From contig NZ_CP059896.1 of assembly GCF_014126615.1 (NCBI RefSeq), positions 2,180,501 through 2,244,500 of the forward strand: a DNA stretch of 64,000 nt. Reading direction: 5' to 3'. The translations under genes and the position numbers were made by a program. Below are positions 27,809 to 36,600 of this stretch, piece by piece. The stretch comes from Ciceribacter thiooxidans. Its GTDB lineage: Bacteria > Pseudomonadota > Alphaproteobacteria > Rhizobiales > Rhizobiaceae. Position 1 is the stretch's first letter, and the number at the start of each line of letters is the position of its first letter. The notes under the pieces are model-generated. The model was not told the DNA's origin. It was given only the letters and a program-made list of their open reading frames with translations, and did not search any database.

Positions 27809-29305
27809 ATGAACGACGCTGTGCGCAAGATCACGCCCCCCCAGCAGGCCGAGCCGCTCTATCGCGAAGCGCCGAACAACATCGAGGCCGAACAGGCGCT
27901 TCTCGGGGCGATCCTGGTCAACAACGACGCCTATTACCGCGTCTCTGACTTCCTGAAGCCCGTCCATCTCTACGAGCCGCTGCACCGCAAGATCTTCGAG
28001 GTTGCCTCGGAGATCATCCGCATGGGCAAGACGGCGAACCCGGTCACCATCAAGACCTTCCTGCCGGCCGAGGAGAAGGTCGGCGACCTGACGGTGGCGC
28101 AGTATCTCGCCCGCCTCGCCTCCGAGGCGGTGACGATCATCAACGCCGAGGACTACGGCCGCGCGATCTACGATCTGGCACTGCGCCGCGCGCTGATCCA
28201 GATCGGCGAGGACGTCGTCAACATCGCCTATGACGCGCCGCTCGACATGCCGCCGCAAGCGCAGATCGAGGATACCGAACGCCGCCTGTTTGAACTCGCC
28301 GAGAACGGTCGCTACGACGGTGGCTTCCAGGCCTTCAGCGATGCGGTGGCACTCGCCGTCGACATGGCGGGGGCCGCCTTCGAACGCGACGGCAATCTCT
28401 CCGGCATTTCCACTGGCATCCATTCGCTCGATTCGAAGATGGGCGGCCTGCAGCGCTCCGACTTGATCATCCTCGCCGGCCGTCCGGGCATGGGCAAGAC
28501 CTCGCTTGCGACGAACATCGCGTGGAACATTGCGGCATCCTACGAGCCGGAGGTCATGCCCGACGGTTCCTTCAAGGCCCGGAACGGCGGCGTCGTCGGC
28601 TTCTATTCGCTCGAAATGTCGTCCGAACAGCTCGCCACCCGTATCATGTCCGAGCAGACCGAGGTCTCCTCGTCGAAGATCCGCCGCGGCGACATCACCG
28701 AGCACGACTTCGAAAAACTCGTCGGCTTCTCGCAGACCATGCAGAAGGTGCCGCTTTATATCGACCAGACCGGCGGCATCTCGATCGCCCAGCTCGCCGC
28801 GCGCGCCCGTCGCCTGAAGCGCCAGCGTGGCCTCGATTGCCTGGTGGTCGACTACGTACAGCTGATGACCGGCTCCAAGAAGGCCGGCGAGAACCGCGTG
28901 CAGGAAATCACCGAGATCACCACCGGCCTCAAGGCGCTCGGCAAGGAACTCAACGTGCCGATCGTCGCGCTCTCGCAGCTCTCCCGTCAGGTCGAAAGCC
29001 GCGACGACAAGCGCCCGCAGCTCTCCGACCTGCGTGAATCGGGCTCGATCGAACAGGACGCGGACGTCGTGCTCTTCGTATTCCGCGAGGAATACTACGT
29101 GAAGAACATGGAGCCGCGCGATCCCGCCGACCCGAAATATACGGAATGGGAATCGCAGATGGACAAGGTCAAGGGCACGGCCGACGTCATCATCGCCAAG
29201 CAGCGCCACGGACCGACCGGCACCGTCAAGCTCGCCTTCCAGGCCGAATACACCCGCTTCGCCGACCTCGCGGACCCGAGCTTCACGCAATACGAGGAGC
29301 ACTGA
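27809..29305 (+). CDS. dnaB: Replicative DNA helicase DnaB
   Basis: This 498-residue hexameric helicase unwinds DNA at the replication fork. The N-terminal domain (NNIEAEQALLGAIL) is followed by the RecA-like motor with Walker A GRPGMGKTS at about 224-232 and the Walker B region LDCLVVDYVQLM. LSQLSRQVESRDDKRPQLSDLR follows in the family position (shown in part: SRDDKRPQLSDLR). No intein is present. The ribosome binding site is weak. It stands alone after the rplI terminator. Confidence 0.96.
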   Translation: MNDAVRKITPPQQAEPLYREAPNNIEAEQALLGAILVNNDAYYRVSDFLKPVHLYEPLHRKIFEVASEIIRMGKTANPVTIKTFLPAEEKVGDLTVAQYLARLASEAVTIINAEDYGRAIYDLALRRALIQIGEDVVNIAYDAPLDMPPQAQIEDTERRLFELAENGRYDGGFQAFSDAVALAVDMAGAAFERDGNLSGISTGIHSLDSKMGGLQRSDLIILAGRPGMGKTSLATNIAWNIAASYEPEVMPDGSFKARNGGVVGFYSLEMSSEQLATRIMSEQTEVSSSKIRRGDITEHDFEKLVGFSQTMQKVPLYIDQTGGISIAQLAARARRLKRQRGLDCLVVDYVQLMTGSKKAGENRVQEITEITTGLKALGKELNVPIVALSQLSRQVESRDDKRPQLSDLRESGSIEQDADVVLFVFREEYYVKNMEPRDPADPKYTEWESQMDKVKGTADVIIAKQRHGPTGTVKLAFQAEYTRFADLADPSFTQYEEH

Positions 29306-29321
29306 GCGGGGGAACCCGCTC
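29304..29321. terminator. Terminator between dnaB and azlD
   Basis: GAGCGGG-GGAA-CCCGCTC forms a perfect 7-bp stem in the 16-base gap between two convergent genes, overlapping the dnaB stop. It has no T run. It is probably shared by both strands. Confidence 0.5.
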
Positions 29322-29624
29322 TCAGAGCCCCACTGCCCGCAACACCGCGACGGCGGCGACGCCGAGGGCGGTTGCGGCGAGCAGCGGCAGGCGGAGCGCC
29401 GCAAGGGCGGTGACGGCTGCGGCGATCGTCTCCGCCGGTCCGGTGGCGAGTGCGGTGGGTGCGACGACCGCCATCAGTACCGCCGGCGGGATCGCCTCCA
29501 TCGCCCGCTTCTGACGCCGGTCGAGCGTCAGGAAAGAGAAGAGGACCAGCCCGCCGACACGGGTGGCGGCGGTTGCGACCGCCATTGCGAGGATCGCGAG
29601 AAAGGTCTGCGGATCGAGCGTCAT
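29322..29624 (-). CDS. azlD: AzlD-family transporter subunit
   Basis: This 100-residue protein has about four membrane helices, starting with FLAILAMAVATAATRVGGL. AzlD works with AzlC as an exporter of branched-chain amino acids or their analogues. Its ATG overlaps the azlC stop by four bases, so the two are translationally coupled. The substrate here is inferred only from the family. Confidence 0.88.
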   Translation of the reverse strand: MTLDPQTFLAILAMAVATAATRVGGLVLFSFLTLDRRQKRAMEAIPPAVLMAVVAPTALATGPAETIAAAVTALAALRLPLLAATALGVAAVAVLRAVGL

Positions 29625-30328
29625 GCCGTGACCTCCTCGTGTTCGGGCATGAGGACGGCCGCGGCGACGCCGGCCAGTGCGCCGGCGAGGATATACCAGA
29701 CACCCAGTACGGCCGCGTGCACCAGCACCGCCGACAGCCCGCTTGCTATGAGCACAAGTCCGGTACGCGCCCCCTTCCAGAAATTCATCACCAGCACGAT
29801 AAAGACGGCGCAGAAGACGAAATCGAGGCCGGTGACGGCCGGGTCGCCGAGGAAGGCACCGGCGAGCGAACCGGCAAGACCCGACGCCACCCAGGCGAGG
29901 TAGAAGGGAATGACTGCGCCGGCGTACCAGAGCGGCGTGAGCCTCGCGCTCGCCGCGTGGGTTTCGGCGACCGCCCAGCCCTCGTCGGTCAGGAAGAGCA
30001 CCGAGAGATACTTCCGCCAGCCGGGAAAATGCCCGAGCTTCGGCGCCAGCGACGCGCTCATCAGCACGTGGCGGATGTTGACCAGGAAGGCGGAGATGCC
30101 GAGTGCCGCCCAGCTCGCCGGATGCGTCCAGATGTCCATGGCGACGAATTGCGAGCCGCCGGCGAAGACCAGCGCGCTCATCAGTGTCGCCTCCAACGGC
30201 GAAAGGCCGTTGCCCGCCGCTGCCGCCCCGAAGACGAGGCCGATCGGGATCACCGCTGTGATCAGCGGCGCCATGCGGCGCATGGCAGAGAAGACTTCGG
30301 CGGCGCGGCCGCCACGATGGTCCGGCAT
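29621..30328 (-). CDS. azlC: AzlC-family amino acid exporter
   Basis: This protein has about seven membrane helices and the AzlC signatures IPIGLVFGAAAAGNGLS, ALVFAGGSQFVA and VNIRHVLMSASLAP. With AzlD it forms a two-component amino acid exporter. ATG 30328 is preferred because AGGA lies 8 bases before it; ATG 30337 and 30370 are longer alternatives. An AraC regulator gene lies 72 bases upstream on the same strand and probably controls the pair. Confidence 0.88.
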   Translation of the reverse strand: MPDHRGGRAAEVFSAMRRMAPLITAVIPIGLVFGAAAAGNGLSPLEATLMSALVFAGGSQFVAMDIWTHPASWAALGISAFLVNIRHVLMSASLAPKLGHFPGWRKYLSVLFLTDEGWAVAETHAASARLTPLWYAGAVIPFYLAWVASGLAGSLAGAFLGDPAVTGLDFVFCAVFIVLVMNFWKGARTGLVLIASGLSAVLVHAAVLGVWYILAGALAGVAAAVLMPEHEEVTA

Positions 30329-30400
30329 GTCAGGCATCCTGTTTGTCGATGAGACCCTGCTCATAGGCAAAGGGGACGAACGGGTCTTGAAGGAAAGTGA

Positions 30401-31258
30401 TCAGCCCTTGCGGAACTGTCCGGGTGTCACACCGGTGCGCGACTTGAAATGCCGGCTGAAATGCGCCTGGTCGGCAAAGCCGCAATCGAGCGCGACATCG
30501 GCGATCGGCCGCCCGAGCCGCAAGAGGGTGCGTGCCTGCCGCACCCTTACATCGGTCAGGAAAGCATGCGGGGTGATATGGAATTCCTTGCGGAAGGCGC
30601 GGATCAGGTGCGCGCGCGACAGGCTGGCGGTTGCCGCGAGTTCATCGAGGCCGACGTCTTTCGCGAAATTCTCCGTCAGATAGTCGCGCACTCGCCAGAC
30701 GGCGGTGCGCTCGCGCGTATCGACGGGCGAGATGCGCCGGCTGCCGTGACGGACGAAGATCGCCGCAAGCACCGAAAACATGCTCTCCTCAGCCTCGAGC
30801 GCGCCGACATTGTTTTCCAGCGCAAGGTGCGCCCGGTGAAAGGCCTGCGCCAGTTCCGGGTCGAGCGGCGTGCCGCGGGCGAAAGCGGGCGTCCCGTGAC
30901 ACGCCTTGCCGGTCACATCTTCGAGGACATCGCGGTAGAGCGTCTCACCCGGATAGATCATGCGGTAGCGATAGCCTTCGGCGCCCGGCGCGCCGTCATG
31001 CACGACCTCCGGGTTGATGAGGTAGAGATGGCCGGGGCCGGTCTCCTCGCGGCTGCCGCGGATGCGGGCGATCTGGCTGCCGCTCTCGATAGCGCCGATC
31101 GAGAAGGTGTCGTGGGCGTGCGGGGCGTATTCATGGGTGCGGAAGGTGGCGCTCAGGCACTCCATGCCCGCAAAGCGACCGTCGCGCCAGAAATTGGTGC
31201 GTTCGGCCATCGTCAGCGGCATGCCGCTCGCCGCTTCTGTCTGCGAAACGTTGTGCAT
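30401..31258 (-). CDS. AraC-family regulator with cupin-like sensor domain
   Basis: This 285-residue protein has an N-terminal AraC-type cupin (about 30-110, with HEYAPHAHDTFSIG) and a C-terminal double helix-turn-helix (about 185-285, ending FADQAHFSRHFKSRTGVTPGQ). It precedes azlC on the same strand, and regulators of this subtype are frequent neighbours of AzlCD exporters, so control by an amino acid ligand is likely. The start is uncertain: ATG 31258 has no clear ribosome binding site, and ATG 31222 is an option. Confidence 0.85.
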   Translation of the reverse strand: MHNVSQTEAASGMPLTMAERTNFWRDGRFAGMECLSATFRTHEYAPHAHDTFSIGAIESGSQIARIRGSREETGPGHLYLINPEVVHDGAPGAEGYRYRMIYPGETLYRDVLEDVTGKACHGTPAFARGTPLDPELAQAFHRAHLALENNVGALEAEESMFSVLAAIFVRHGSRRISPVDTRERTAVWRVRDYLTENFAKDVGLDELAATASLSRAHLIRAFRKEFHITPHAFLTDVRVRQARTLLRLGRPIADVALDCGFADQAHFSRHFKSRTGVTPGQFRKG

Positions 31259-31374
31259 CGCGAAATATTACCGCACGCGACCATTCCAGTCTTGAACAAA
31301 AGTGATAGGGTCGGCCTGTGCCGGGTCGCCTTGCCGACCCTTTCCGCTTCTCCCCCTACGATGCATAGTGCCAG

Positions 31375-32538
31375 ATGACCGCTCTTACCGAAATCCCGGA
31401 GCTTCCCGAAGACTTTCTCAACGCGCCGCTGCGGCTCACCGTGGATCTCGGCGCGCTCGCCGACAACTGGCGCGACATGGCGCGGCGCTCCGGCAGTGCG
31501 CGTACCGCCGCGGTCGTGAAGGCGGACGCCTACGGCATGGGCATCGAGGATGCCGGCATCACGCTCTACGAGGCCGGCGCGCGCGACTTCTTCGTCGCCG
31601 TCCCGTCGGAAGGGGCGACACTTCGCGCCTATGCGCCGGATGCGCGCATCTTCGTGCTCTCCGGCCTCTGGCCCGGTGCCGAACAGACCTTCTTCGAGAA
31701 CGATCTCGTGCCGGTGATCGCCTCCGAGGAACAGCTCGCGTTGTGGATGGCGGCAGTCTCCGAACGCGGCGACCACCCCTGCGCGCTGCATGTCGATACC
31801 GGCTTCAACCGGCTCGGCCTCAGCATGAAGGAAGCCTTCGAACTGGCCGGCGACGTATCGCGCCCGGCGAGCTTTTCGCCGGTGCTCGTGCTCAGCCATC
31901 TCGCCTGTGCGGACGATCCGTCGTCACCGATGAACCGCCGGCAACTGGAGTCTTTCCGCGAGGTTAGCGCCGCTTTCGAAGGGATCGAATCAAGTCTTTC
32001 AGCTTCTGCTGGAATCTTCCTCGGGTCCGATTACCACTTCGACCTCACCCGTCCGGGCATCGCACTCTACGGTGGCGAGGCCGTCAACAGTGTCAAAAAC
32101 CCGATGCGCCCGGTCGCTAAGGCCGAAGCCCGCATCCTCCAGGTCCGCGAGGCGGCGGCGGGCGAGACGGTGAGCTATGGCGGCACCCTGACGCTTGCCC
32201 ACGACAGCCGGCTCGCGATCGCCTCTGTCGGCTATGCCGACGGTTATCTGCGCAGCCTCTCGGGCACCGGCGTGCCGCTGCGTGACACCGGCATCCCCGG
32301 CGCCTTCGGCTTCATTGCCGGCAGACGCGTGCCGGTCGCCGGTCGCGTCACCATGGATCTGACGATCTTCGACGTCACCGACCTGCCGGCGGGCGCCGTC
32401 AGGGCCGGCGACTATGTCGAGCTTTTCGGCCCGAACATGCCGGTCGACGAGGTCGCCCGCGCCGGCGGCACGATCGGCTACGAAATGCTGGTCGGCCTCG
32501 GCCTGCGCTACGAGCGACACTATCTGGACGCCGAATGA
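31375..32538 (+). CDS. alr: Alanine racemase
   Basis: This 387-residue PLP enzyme makes D-alanine for peptidoglycan. Lys49 in VVKADAYGMG holds PLP; HVDTGFNRLG and the tyrosine-containing SVGYADGYLRSL are also present. The length is normal. The gene is divergent from the AraC regulator, with 116 bases between their starts. In rhizobia alr commonly precedes radA. Confidence 0.94.
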   Translation: MTALTEIPELPEDFLNAPLRLTVDLGALADNWRDMARRSGSARTAAVVKADAYGMGIEDAGITLYEAGARDFFVAVPSEGATLRAYAPDARIFVLSGLWPGAEQTFFENDLVPVIASEEQLALWMAAVSERGDHPCALHVDTGFNRLGLSMKEAFELAGDVSRPASFSPVLVLSHLACADDPSSPMNRRQLESFREVSAAFEGIESSLSASAGIFLGSDYHFDLTRPGIALYGGEAVNSVKNPMRPVAKAEARILQVREAAAGETVSYGGTLTLAHDSRLAIASVGYADGYLRSLSGTGVPLRDTGIPGAFGFIAGRRVPVAGRVTMDLTIFDVTDLPAGAVRAGDYVELFGPNMPVDEVARAGGTIGYEMLVGLGLRYERHYLDAE

Positions 32539-32602
32539 GACGCCGCAAGGCTTGCATTCAGACCGGTCTTCCGCCTATCTCTGGCGCATGATTCACATTT
32601 TG

Positions 32603-32637
32603 TTCCGCTGAACGGAGCAGATGTTCGAACAGCGGAA
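32603..32637 (+). promoter_or_regulatory. Hairpin covering the radA ribosome binding site
   Basis: TTCCGCTG at 32603-32610 is a perfect complement of CAGCGGAA at 32630-32637, and inside them AAC pairs with GTT. The right arm contains the first part of the Shine-Dalgarno sequence GGAAGAG of radA, which starts at 32646. In mRNA this could limit translation. Confidence 0.4.
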
Positions 32638-32645
32638 GAGTGAGC

Positions 32646-34049
32646 ATGGCCAAAGCCCGAACCCAATTCGTCTGCCAGAACTGCGGCACCGTTCATACCC
32701 GCTGGGCCGGCAAGTGCGACGGCTGCGGTGAGTGGAACACCATCGTCGAGGAAGACCCGATGGGCGGCATCGGCGCAGGCCCCGGCAAGGTGCCGAAGAA
32801 GGGTCGGCCGGTGACGCTCACCTCGCTCTCCGGCGAGATCGAAGAGGCGCCGCGCATCCCGACCGGCATGGCCGAGCTCGACCGGGCGACCGGCGGCGGT
32901 TTCGTGCGCGGCTCGGCGGTGCTGATCGGCGGCGACCCGGGCATCGGCAAGTCGACACTACTCATGCAGGCGGCAGCCGCGCTCTCCCGCAAGGGCCAGC
33001 GCGTCATCTACGTCTCGGGCGAAGAGGCGGTCGCGCAGGTCCGGCTGCGGGCACAGCGCCTGCATGCGGCCGAGACTGATGTGCTGCTCGCCGCCGAGAC
33101 CAATGTCGAGGACATTCTGGCGACGCTCGCCGAGGGCAAGCGGCCGGACCTCGTCATCATCGATTCCATCCAGACGCTGTGGAGCGACACCGCCGATTCG
33201 GCACCCGGAACGGTGACGCAGGTGCGCACCGGCGTGCAGGCGATGATTCGTTTCGCCAAGCAGACCGGCGCCACCATGGTGCTCGTCGGCCATGTCACCA
33301 AGGACGGCCAGATCGCCGGCCCCCGCGTCGTCGAGCACATGGTCGACGCGGTTCTCTACTTCGAGGGCGACCGTGGCCACCACTATCGCATCCTGCGCAC
33401 GGTCAAGAACCGCTTCGGCCCGACCGACGAGATCGGCGTCTTCGAAATGTCGGACCGGGGCCTGCGCGAGGTCGCCAATCCGTCCGAGCTCTTCCTCGGC
33501 GAGCGCAACGAAAAAGCCCCGGGAGCCGCCGTTTTTGCCGGCATGGAGGGCACGCGACCGGTGCTCGTCGAGGTGCAGGCGCTGGTCGCCCAGACCTCGC
33601 TCGGCACGCCGCGACGCGCCGTCGTCGGATGGGATTCCTCCCGCCTGTCGATGATCCTCGCGGTGCTTGAGGCCCATTGCGGCGTGCGGCTCGGCAGCCA
33701 CGACGTCTACCTCAATGTCGCCGGCGGCTATCGCATCTCGGAACCGGCCGCGGACATGGCCGTCGCCTCTGCCCTGGTTTCCTCGCTGGCCGGACTTGCC
33801 CTTCCCGCCGATTGCGTCTATTTCGGCGAGGTCAGCCTGTCCGGCGCCGTCCGGCCGGTTGCGCACACGGCCCAACGGCTGAAGGAGGCAGAAAAGCTCG
33901 GTTTCGCGCGGGCGGTGCTCCCTTCGGCCTCGCCCGATCTGCCGAAAGGCACGGCGGGGCGGTGGAGCGAGATCGAAAGCCTTCCCGACCTGGTCGCGCG
34001 CATCGCCGGGTCCAGAGTGAAGGCCGGAGAGGAGATGGACGGCAATTGA
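32646..34049 (+). CDS. radA: DNA repair protein RadA
   Basis: This 467-residue protein has an N-terminal zinc finger (Cys10, Cys13, Cys24, Cys27), a RecA-like ATPase with Walker A GGDPGIGKST at 95-104, the RadA-specific KNRFG motif, and a C-terminal Lon-like domain. RadA helps branch migration in recombination repair. ATG 32646 is better placed than the in-frame GTG 32640 relative to GGAAGAG. The gene follows alr and precedes cvpA. Confidence 0.94.
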   Translation: MAKARTQFVCQNCGTVHTRWAGKCDGCGEWNTIVEEDPMGGIGAGPGKVPKKGRPVTLTSLSGEIEEAPRIPTGMAELDRATGGGFVRGSAVLIGGDPGIGKSTLLMQAAAALSRKGQRVIYVSGEEAVAQVRLRAQRLHAAETDVLLAAETNVEDILATLAEGKRPDLVIIDSIQTLWSDTADSAPGTVTQVRTGVQAMIRFAKQTGATMVLVGHVTKDGQIAGPRVVEHMVDAVLYFEGDRGHHYRILRTVKNRFGPTDEIGVFEMSDRGLREVANPSELFLGERNEKAPGAAVFAGMEGTRPVLVEVQALVAQTSLGTPRRAVVGWDSSRLSMILAVLEAHCGVRLGSHDVYLNVAGGYRISEPAADMAVASALVSSLAGLALPADCVYFGEVSLSGAVRPVAHTAQRLKEAEKLGFARAVLPSASPDLPKGTAGRWSEIESLPDLVARIAGSRVKAGEEMDGN

Positions 34050-34138
34050 TCCTTTTTCGGCCGCAATGCGGTGTATGGGATCACCGAACGCGATGACGAT
34101 CACGCAGGCCGGGGCCGGCCGTCTTGGAGTTGATTTAG

Positions 34139-34774
34139 ATGCCCATCACTATTTTTGACGGTATTGTCATCGGCGTAGTCCTGTTTTCCGCCGTTCTCGC
34201 CATGGTTCGCGGTTTCTCCCGCGAAGTGCTTTCGATCGCAAGCTGGGTCGGCGCCGTCGCCGCCGCCTATTACCTGCATCCGCTGGTGCTTCCCTACATC
34301 AAGAACTACACGAGCGACGAGCGCATCGCGCTTGCCGGTGCCGCCGGCATCGTCTTCCTGATCGCGCTGATCGTCATCTCCTTCATCACGACGCGCATCG
34401 CCGACTTCATCATCGACAGCCGCATCGGCGCGCTGGACCGCACGCTCGGCTTCCTCTTCGGTGCCGCCCGCGGCATTCTGCTGCTGGTGGTCGCAGTCGC
34501 CTTCTGGAACTGGCTGATCGACGTCAAGCATCGCCCGGACTGGGTCAACAACGCCAAGTCGAAGCCCTTCCTCGACGCGCTGGTGCTGAAGCTCGAAGCG
34601 GTGCTGCCGGAAGACATCGAGCCGCAGCTGCGCGCCCGCATCCTCGGCAAGGACGAGGCGGACGGCGAAGCGCCGGCCGAGCAGGCGCCCGCAGACCAGG
34701 CACCGACCGGACAGGCGGCGCCATCGCAGACCCTCGCTCCGCCGGCAGAAACGACGGCACCGGCCGAAAACTGA
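34139..34774 (+). CDS. cvpA: CvpA-family membrane protein
   Basis: This 211-residue protein has four membrane helices and the CvpA pattern from PITIFDGIVIGVVLFSAVLA to FLFGAARGILLLVV. A hydrophilic Ala/Pro/Glu-rich tail follows residue 180. The family was first named for colicin V production in E. coli; the role is still unclear but it is linked to envelope homeostasis. It precedes purF here, as in many proteobacteria. GGAG precedes the ATG. Confidence 0.9.
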   Translation: MPITIFDGIVIGVVLFSAVLAMVRGFSREVLSIASWVGAVAAAYYLHPLVLPYIKNYTSDERIALAGAAGIVFLIALIVISFITTRIADFIIDSRIGALDRTLGFLFGAARGILLLVVAVAFWNWLIDVKHRPDWVNNAKSKPFLDALVLKLEAVLPEDIEPQLRARILGKDEADGEAPAEQAPADQAPTGQAAPSQTLAPPAETTAPAEN

Positions 34775-34776
34775 CG

Positions 34777-34792
34777 GGCAGCGGCGGCTGCC
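34777..34792 (+). terminator. Small hairpin after cvpA
   Basis: GGCAGC-GGCG-GCTGCC is a perfect 6-bp stem starting directly after the cvpA stop codon, followed by GCTTCCTATATAGG. With no T run it is a weak terminator. The CTATAT just after it may be a -10 element for purF. Confidence 0.35.
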
Positions 34793-34911
34793 GCTTCCTA
34801 TATAGGACGTGAAAGACAAATCGGGCGCCGTCGGAGCGGGATCATCCGGCGAAAGCGCCCCGAGAACCGTGTATAGTGTACCTGCCCCGCACCGAGCAAA
34901 GGCCTGCTTCC

Positions 34912-36402
34912 ATGAACCAGTCTGATTTCAACTCCCTCGAAGACGGTCTCGACGGCGACACCCTGCATGAGGAATGCGGGGTGTTCGGCATTTTGGGACA
35001 CCCCGACGCGTCGACGCTGACGGCGCTCGGCCTGCACGCGCTTCAGCACCGGGGCCAGGAAGCGGCCGGCATCGTCTCCTTCGACGGCCAGCAGTTCCAC
35101 ACCGAAAAGCACATGGGCCTCGTCGGCGACCATTACACCGATCCGGTGACGCTGGCGAAGCTGCCGGGCACGGTCGCGATCGGCCACACCCGCTATTCGA
35201 CGACCGGCGAAGTGGCGCTCCGCAACGTGCAGCCGCTCTTTGCCGAACTGGAAGAAGGCGGCATCGCCATTGCCCATAACGGCAATTTCACCAACGGGCT
35301 CACGCTTCGCCGGCAGATCATCGCCACCGGCGCGATCTGCCAGTCGACCTCGGACACCGAAGTCGTGCTGCATCTCATCGCCCGCTCGCGTCATTCATCC
35401 ACGGCCGACCGCTTCATCGACGCCATCCGCCAGATGGAAGGCGGCTATTCGATGCTGGCGATGACCCGCACGAAGCTGATCGCCGCCCGCGACCCGATCG
35501 GCATCCGGCCGCTCGTCATGGGCGAACTCGACGGCAAGCCGATCTTCTGTTCGGAGACCTGCGCGCTCGACATCATCGGCGCGAAGTTCATCCGCGACGT
35601 TGAGAACGGCGAGGTCATCATCTGCGAAATCCAGCCGGACGGCTCCATCACCGTCGACGCCCGCAAGCCGGCGAAGCCGCAGCCGGAGCGGCTCTGCCTG
35701 TTCGAATACGTCTATTTCGCCCGTCCCGATTCCGTGGTCGGCGGCCGCAACGTCTACATGACCCGCAAGAACATGGGCATGAACCTCGCCAGGGAAGCCC
35801 CGGTCGAGGGCGACGTCGTGGTACCGGTTCCGGACGGCGGCACGCCAGCCGCCCTCGGCTACGCTCAGCAGAGCGGCATCCCGTTCGAATACGGCATCAT
35901 CCGCAACCATTATGTCGGCCGCACCTTCATCGAGCCGACCCAGCAGATCCGCGCCTTCGGCGTGAAGCTCAAGCATTCCGCCAACCGTGCGATGATCGAA
36001 GGCAAACGCGTCGTGCTGGTCGACGATTCGATCGTGCGCGGCACCACCTCGCTCAAGATCGTGCAGATGATCCGTGATGCCGGCGCCAGCGAAGTGCACA
36101 TCCGCGTCGCCTCGCCGATGATCTTCCATCCCGATTTCTACGGCATCGACACGCCGGACGCCGACAAGCTGCTCGCCAACCAGTATGCCGATGTCAATGC
36201 CATGGCGAAGTATATCGGCGCCGACTCGCTCGCCTTCCTGTCGATCGACGGGCTCTACAAGGCGGTCGGCGGAGCACCGCGCAATCCGGAGCGGCCGCAG
36301 TTCACCGATCATTACTTCACCGGCGACTATCCGACCCGCCTCCTCGACCGGGAAGGCGAAAAGGTCGGCCGCAAGGTTTCCATGCTGGCCAGCAACGGGT
36401 GA
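34912..36402 (+). CDS. purF: Amidophosphoribosyltransferase
   Basis: This 496-residue enzyme carries out the first committed step of purine synthesis, making phosphoribosylamine from PRPP and glutamine. The class II glutamine amidotransferase nucleophile is Cys22 in LHEECGVFG, exposed after propeptide cleavage. The PRPP-binding loop is VLVDDSIVRGTT. ATG 34912 is chosen by homology; the frame opens upstream at 34876. A repeat element follows, then an SDR gene. Confidence 0.96.
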   Translation: MNQSDFNSLEDGLDGDTLHEECGVFGILGHPDASTLTALGLHALQHRGQEAAGIVSFDGQQFHTEKHMGLVGDHYTDPVTLAKLPGTVAIGHTRYSTTGEVALRNVQPLFAELEEGGIAIAHNGNFTNGLTLRRQIIATGAICQSTSDTEVVLHLIARSRHSSTADRFIDAIRQMEGGYSMLAMTRTKLIAARDPIGIRPLVMGELDGKPIFCSETCALDIIGAKFIRDVENGEVIICEIQPDGSITVDARKPAKPQPERLCLFEYVYFARPDSVVGGRNVYMTRKNMGMNLAREAPVEGDVVVPVPDGGTPAALGYAQQSGIPFEYGIIRNHYVGRTFIEPTQQIRAFGVKLKHSANRAMIEGKRVVLVDDSIVRGTTSLKIVQMIRDAGASEVHIRVASPMIFHPDFYGIDTPDADKLLANQYADVNAMAKYIGADSLAFLSIDGLYKAVGGAPRNPERPQFTDHYFTGDYPTRLLDREGEKVGRKVSMLASNG

Positions 36403-36410
36403 TGGACGCA

Positions 36411-36531
36411 GCCACCCTCCCCTTGAGGGGGAGGGTCGAACCGAAGGTGGGAGGGTGACCTCTTCTTTCGGAGCCGCTCACCCCCACCCGCAGCTACGCT
36501 GCGACCTCCCCCCTCAAGGAGGAGGTAAAGT
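36411..36531. repeat. RIME-like palindromic element, copy 1
   Basis: The two ends (36414-36437 and 36503-36526) are near-perfect inverted copies of one another, and each is itself a palindrome of the form CCTCCCC-TTGAG-GGGGAGG. The centre is C-rich with CACCCCCACCCG and a small CGCAGC-TA-CGCTGCG hairpin. Copy 2 lies at 42297-42441. The layout fits the Rhizobium intergenic mosaic elements (RIME). It lies between purF and the SDR gene and could act as a terminator. Confidence 0.7.
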
Positions 36532-36600
36532 GCAGGCCCACACCGCCTGAATTCCTATCGTCGGTGTCGCATTGCACCGCTTCTCCGGGAGACTTCACAG

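Noticed and set aside
32601..32630. LexA box before radA
   Set aside because: GAAC and GTTC are present, but their spacing is 9 bases, or 17 for the direct GTTC pair, not the 7 bases of alphaproteobacterial SOS boxes. The hairpin explains the sequence better.
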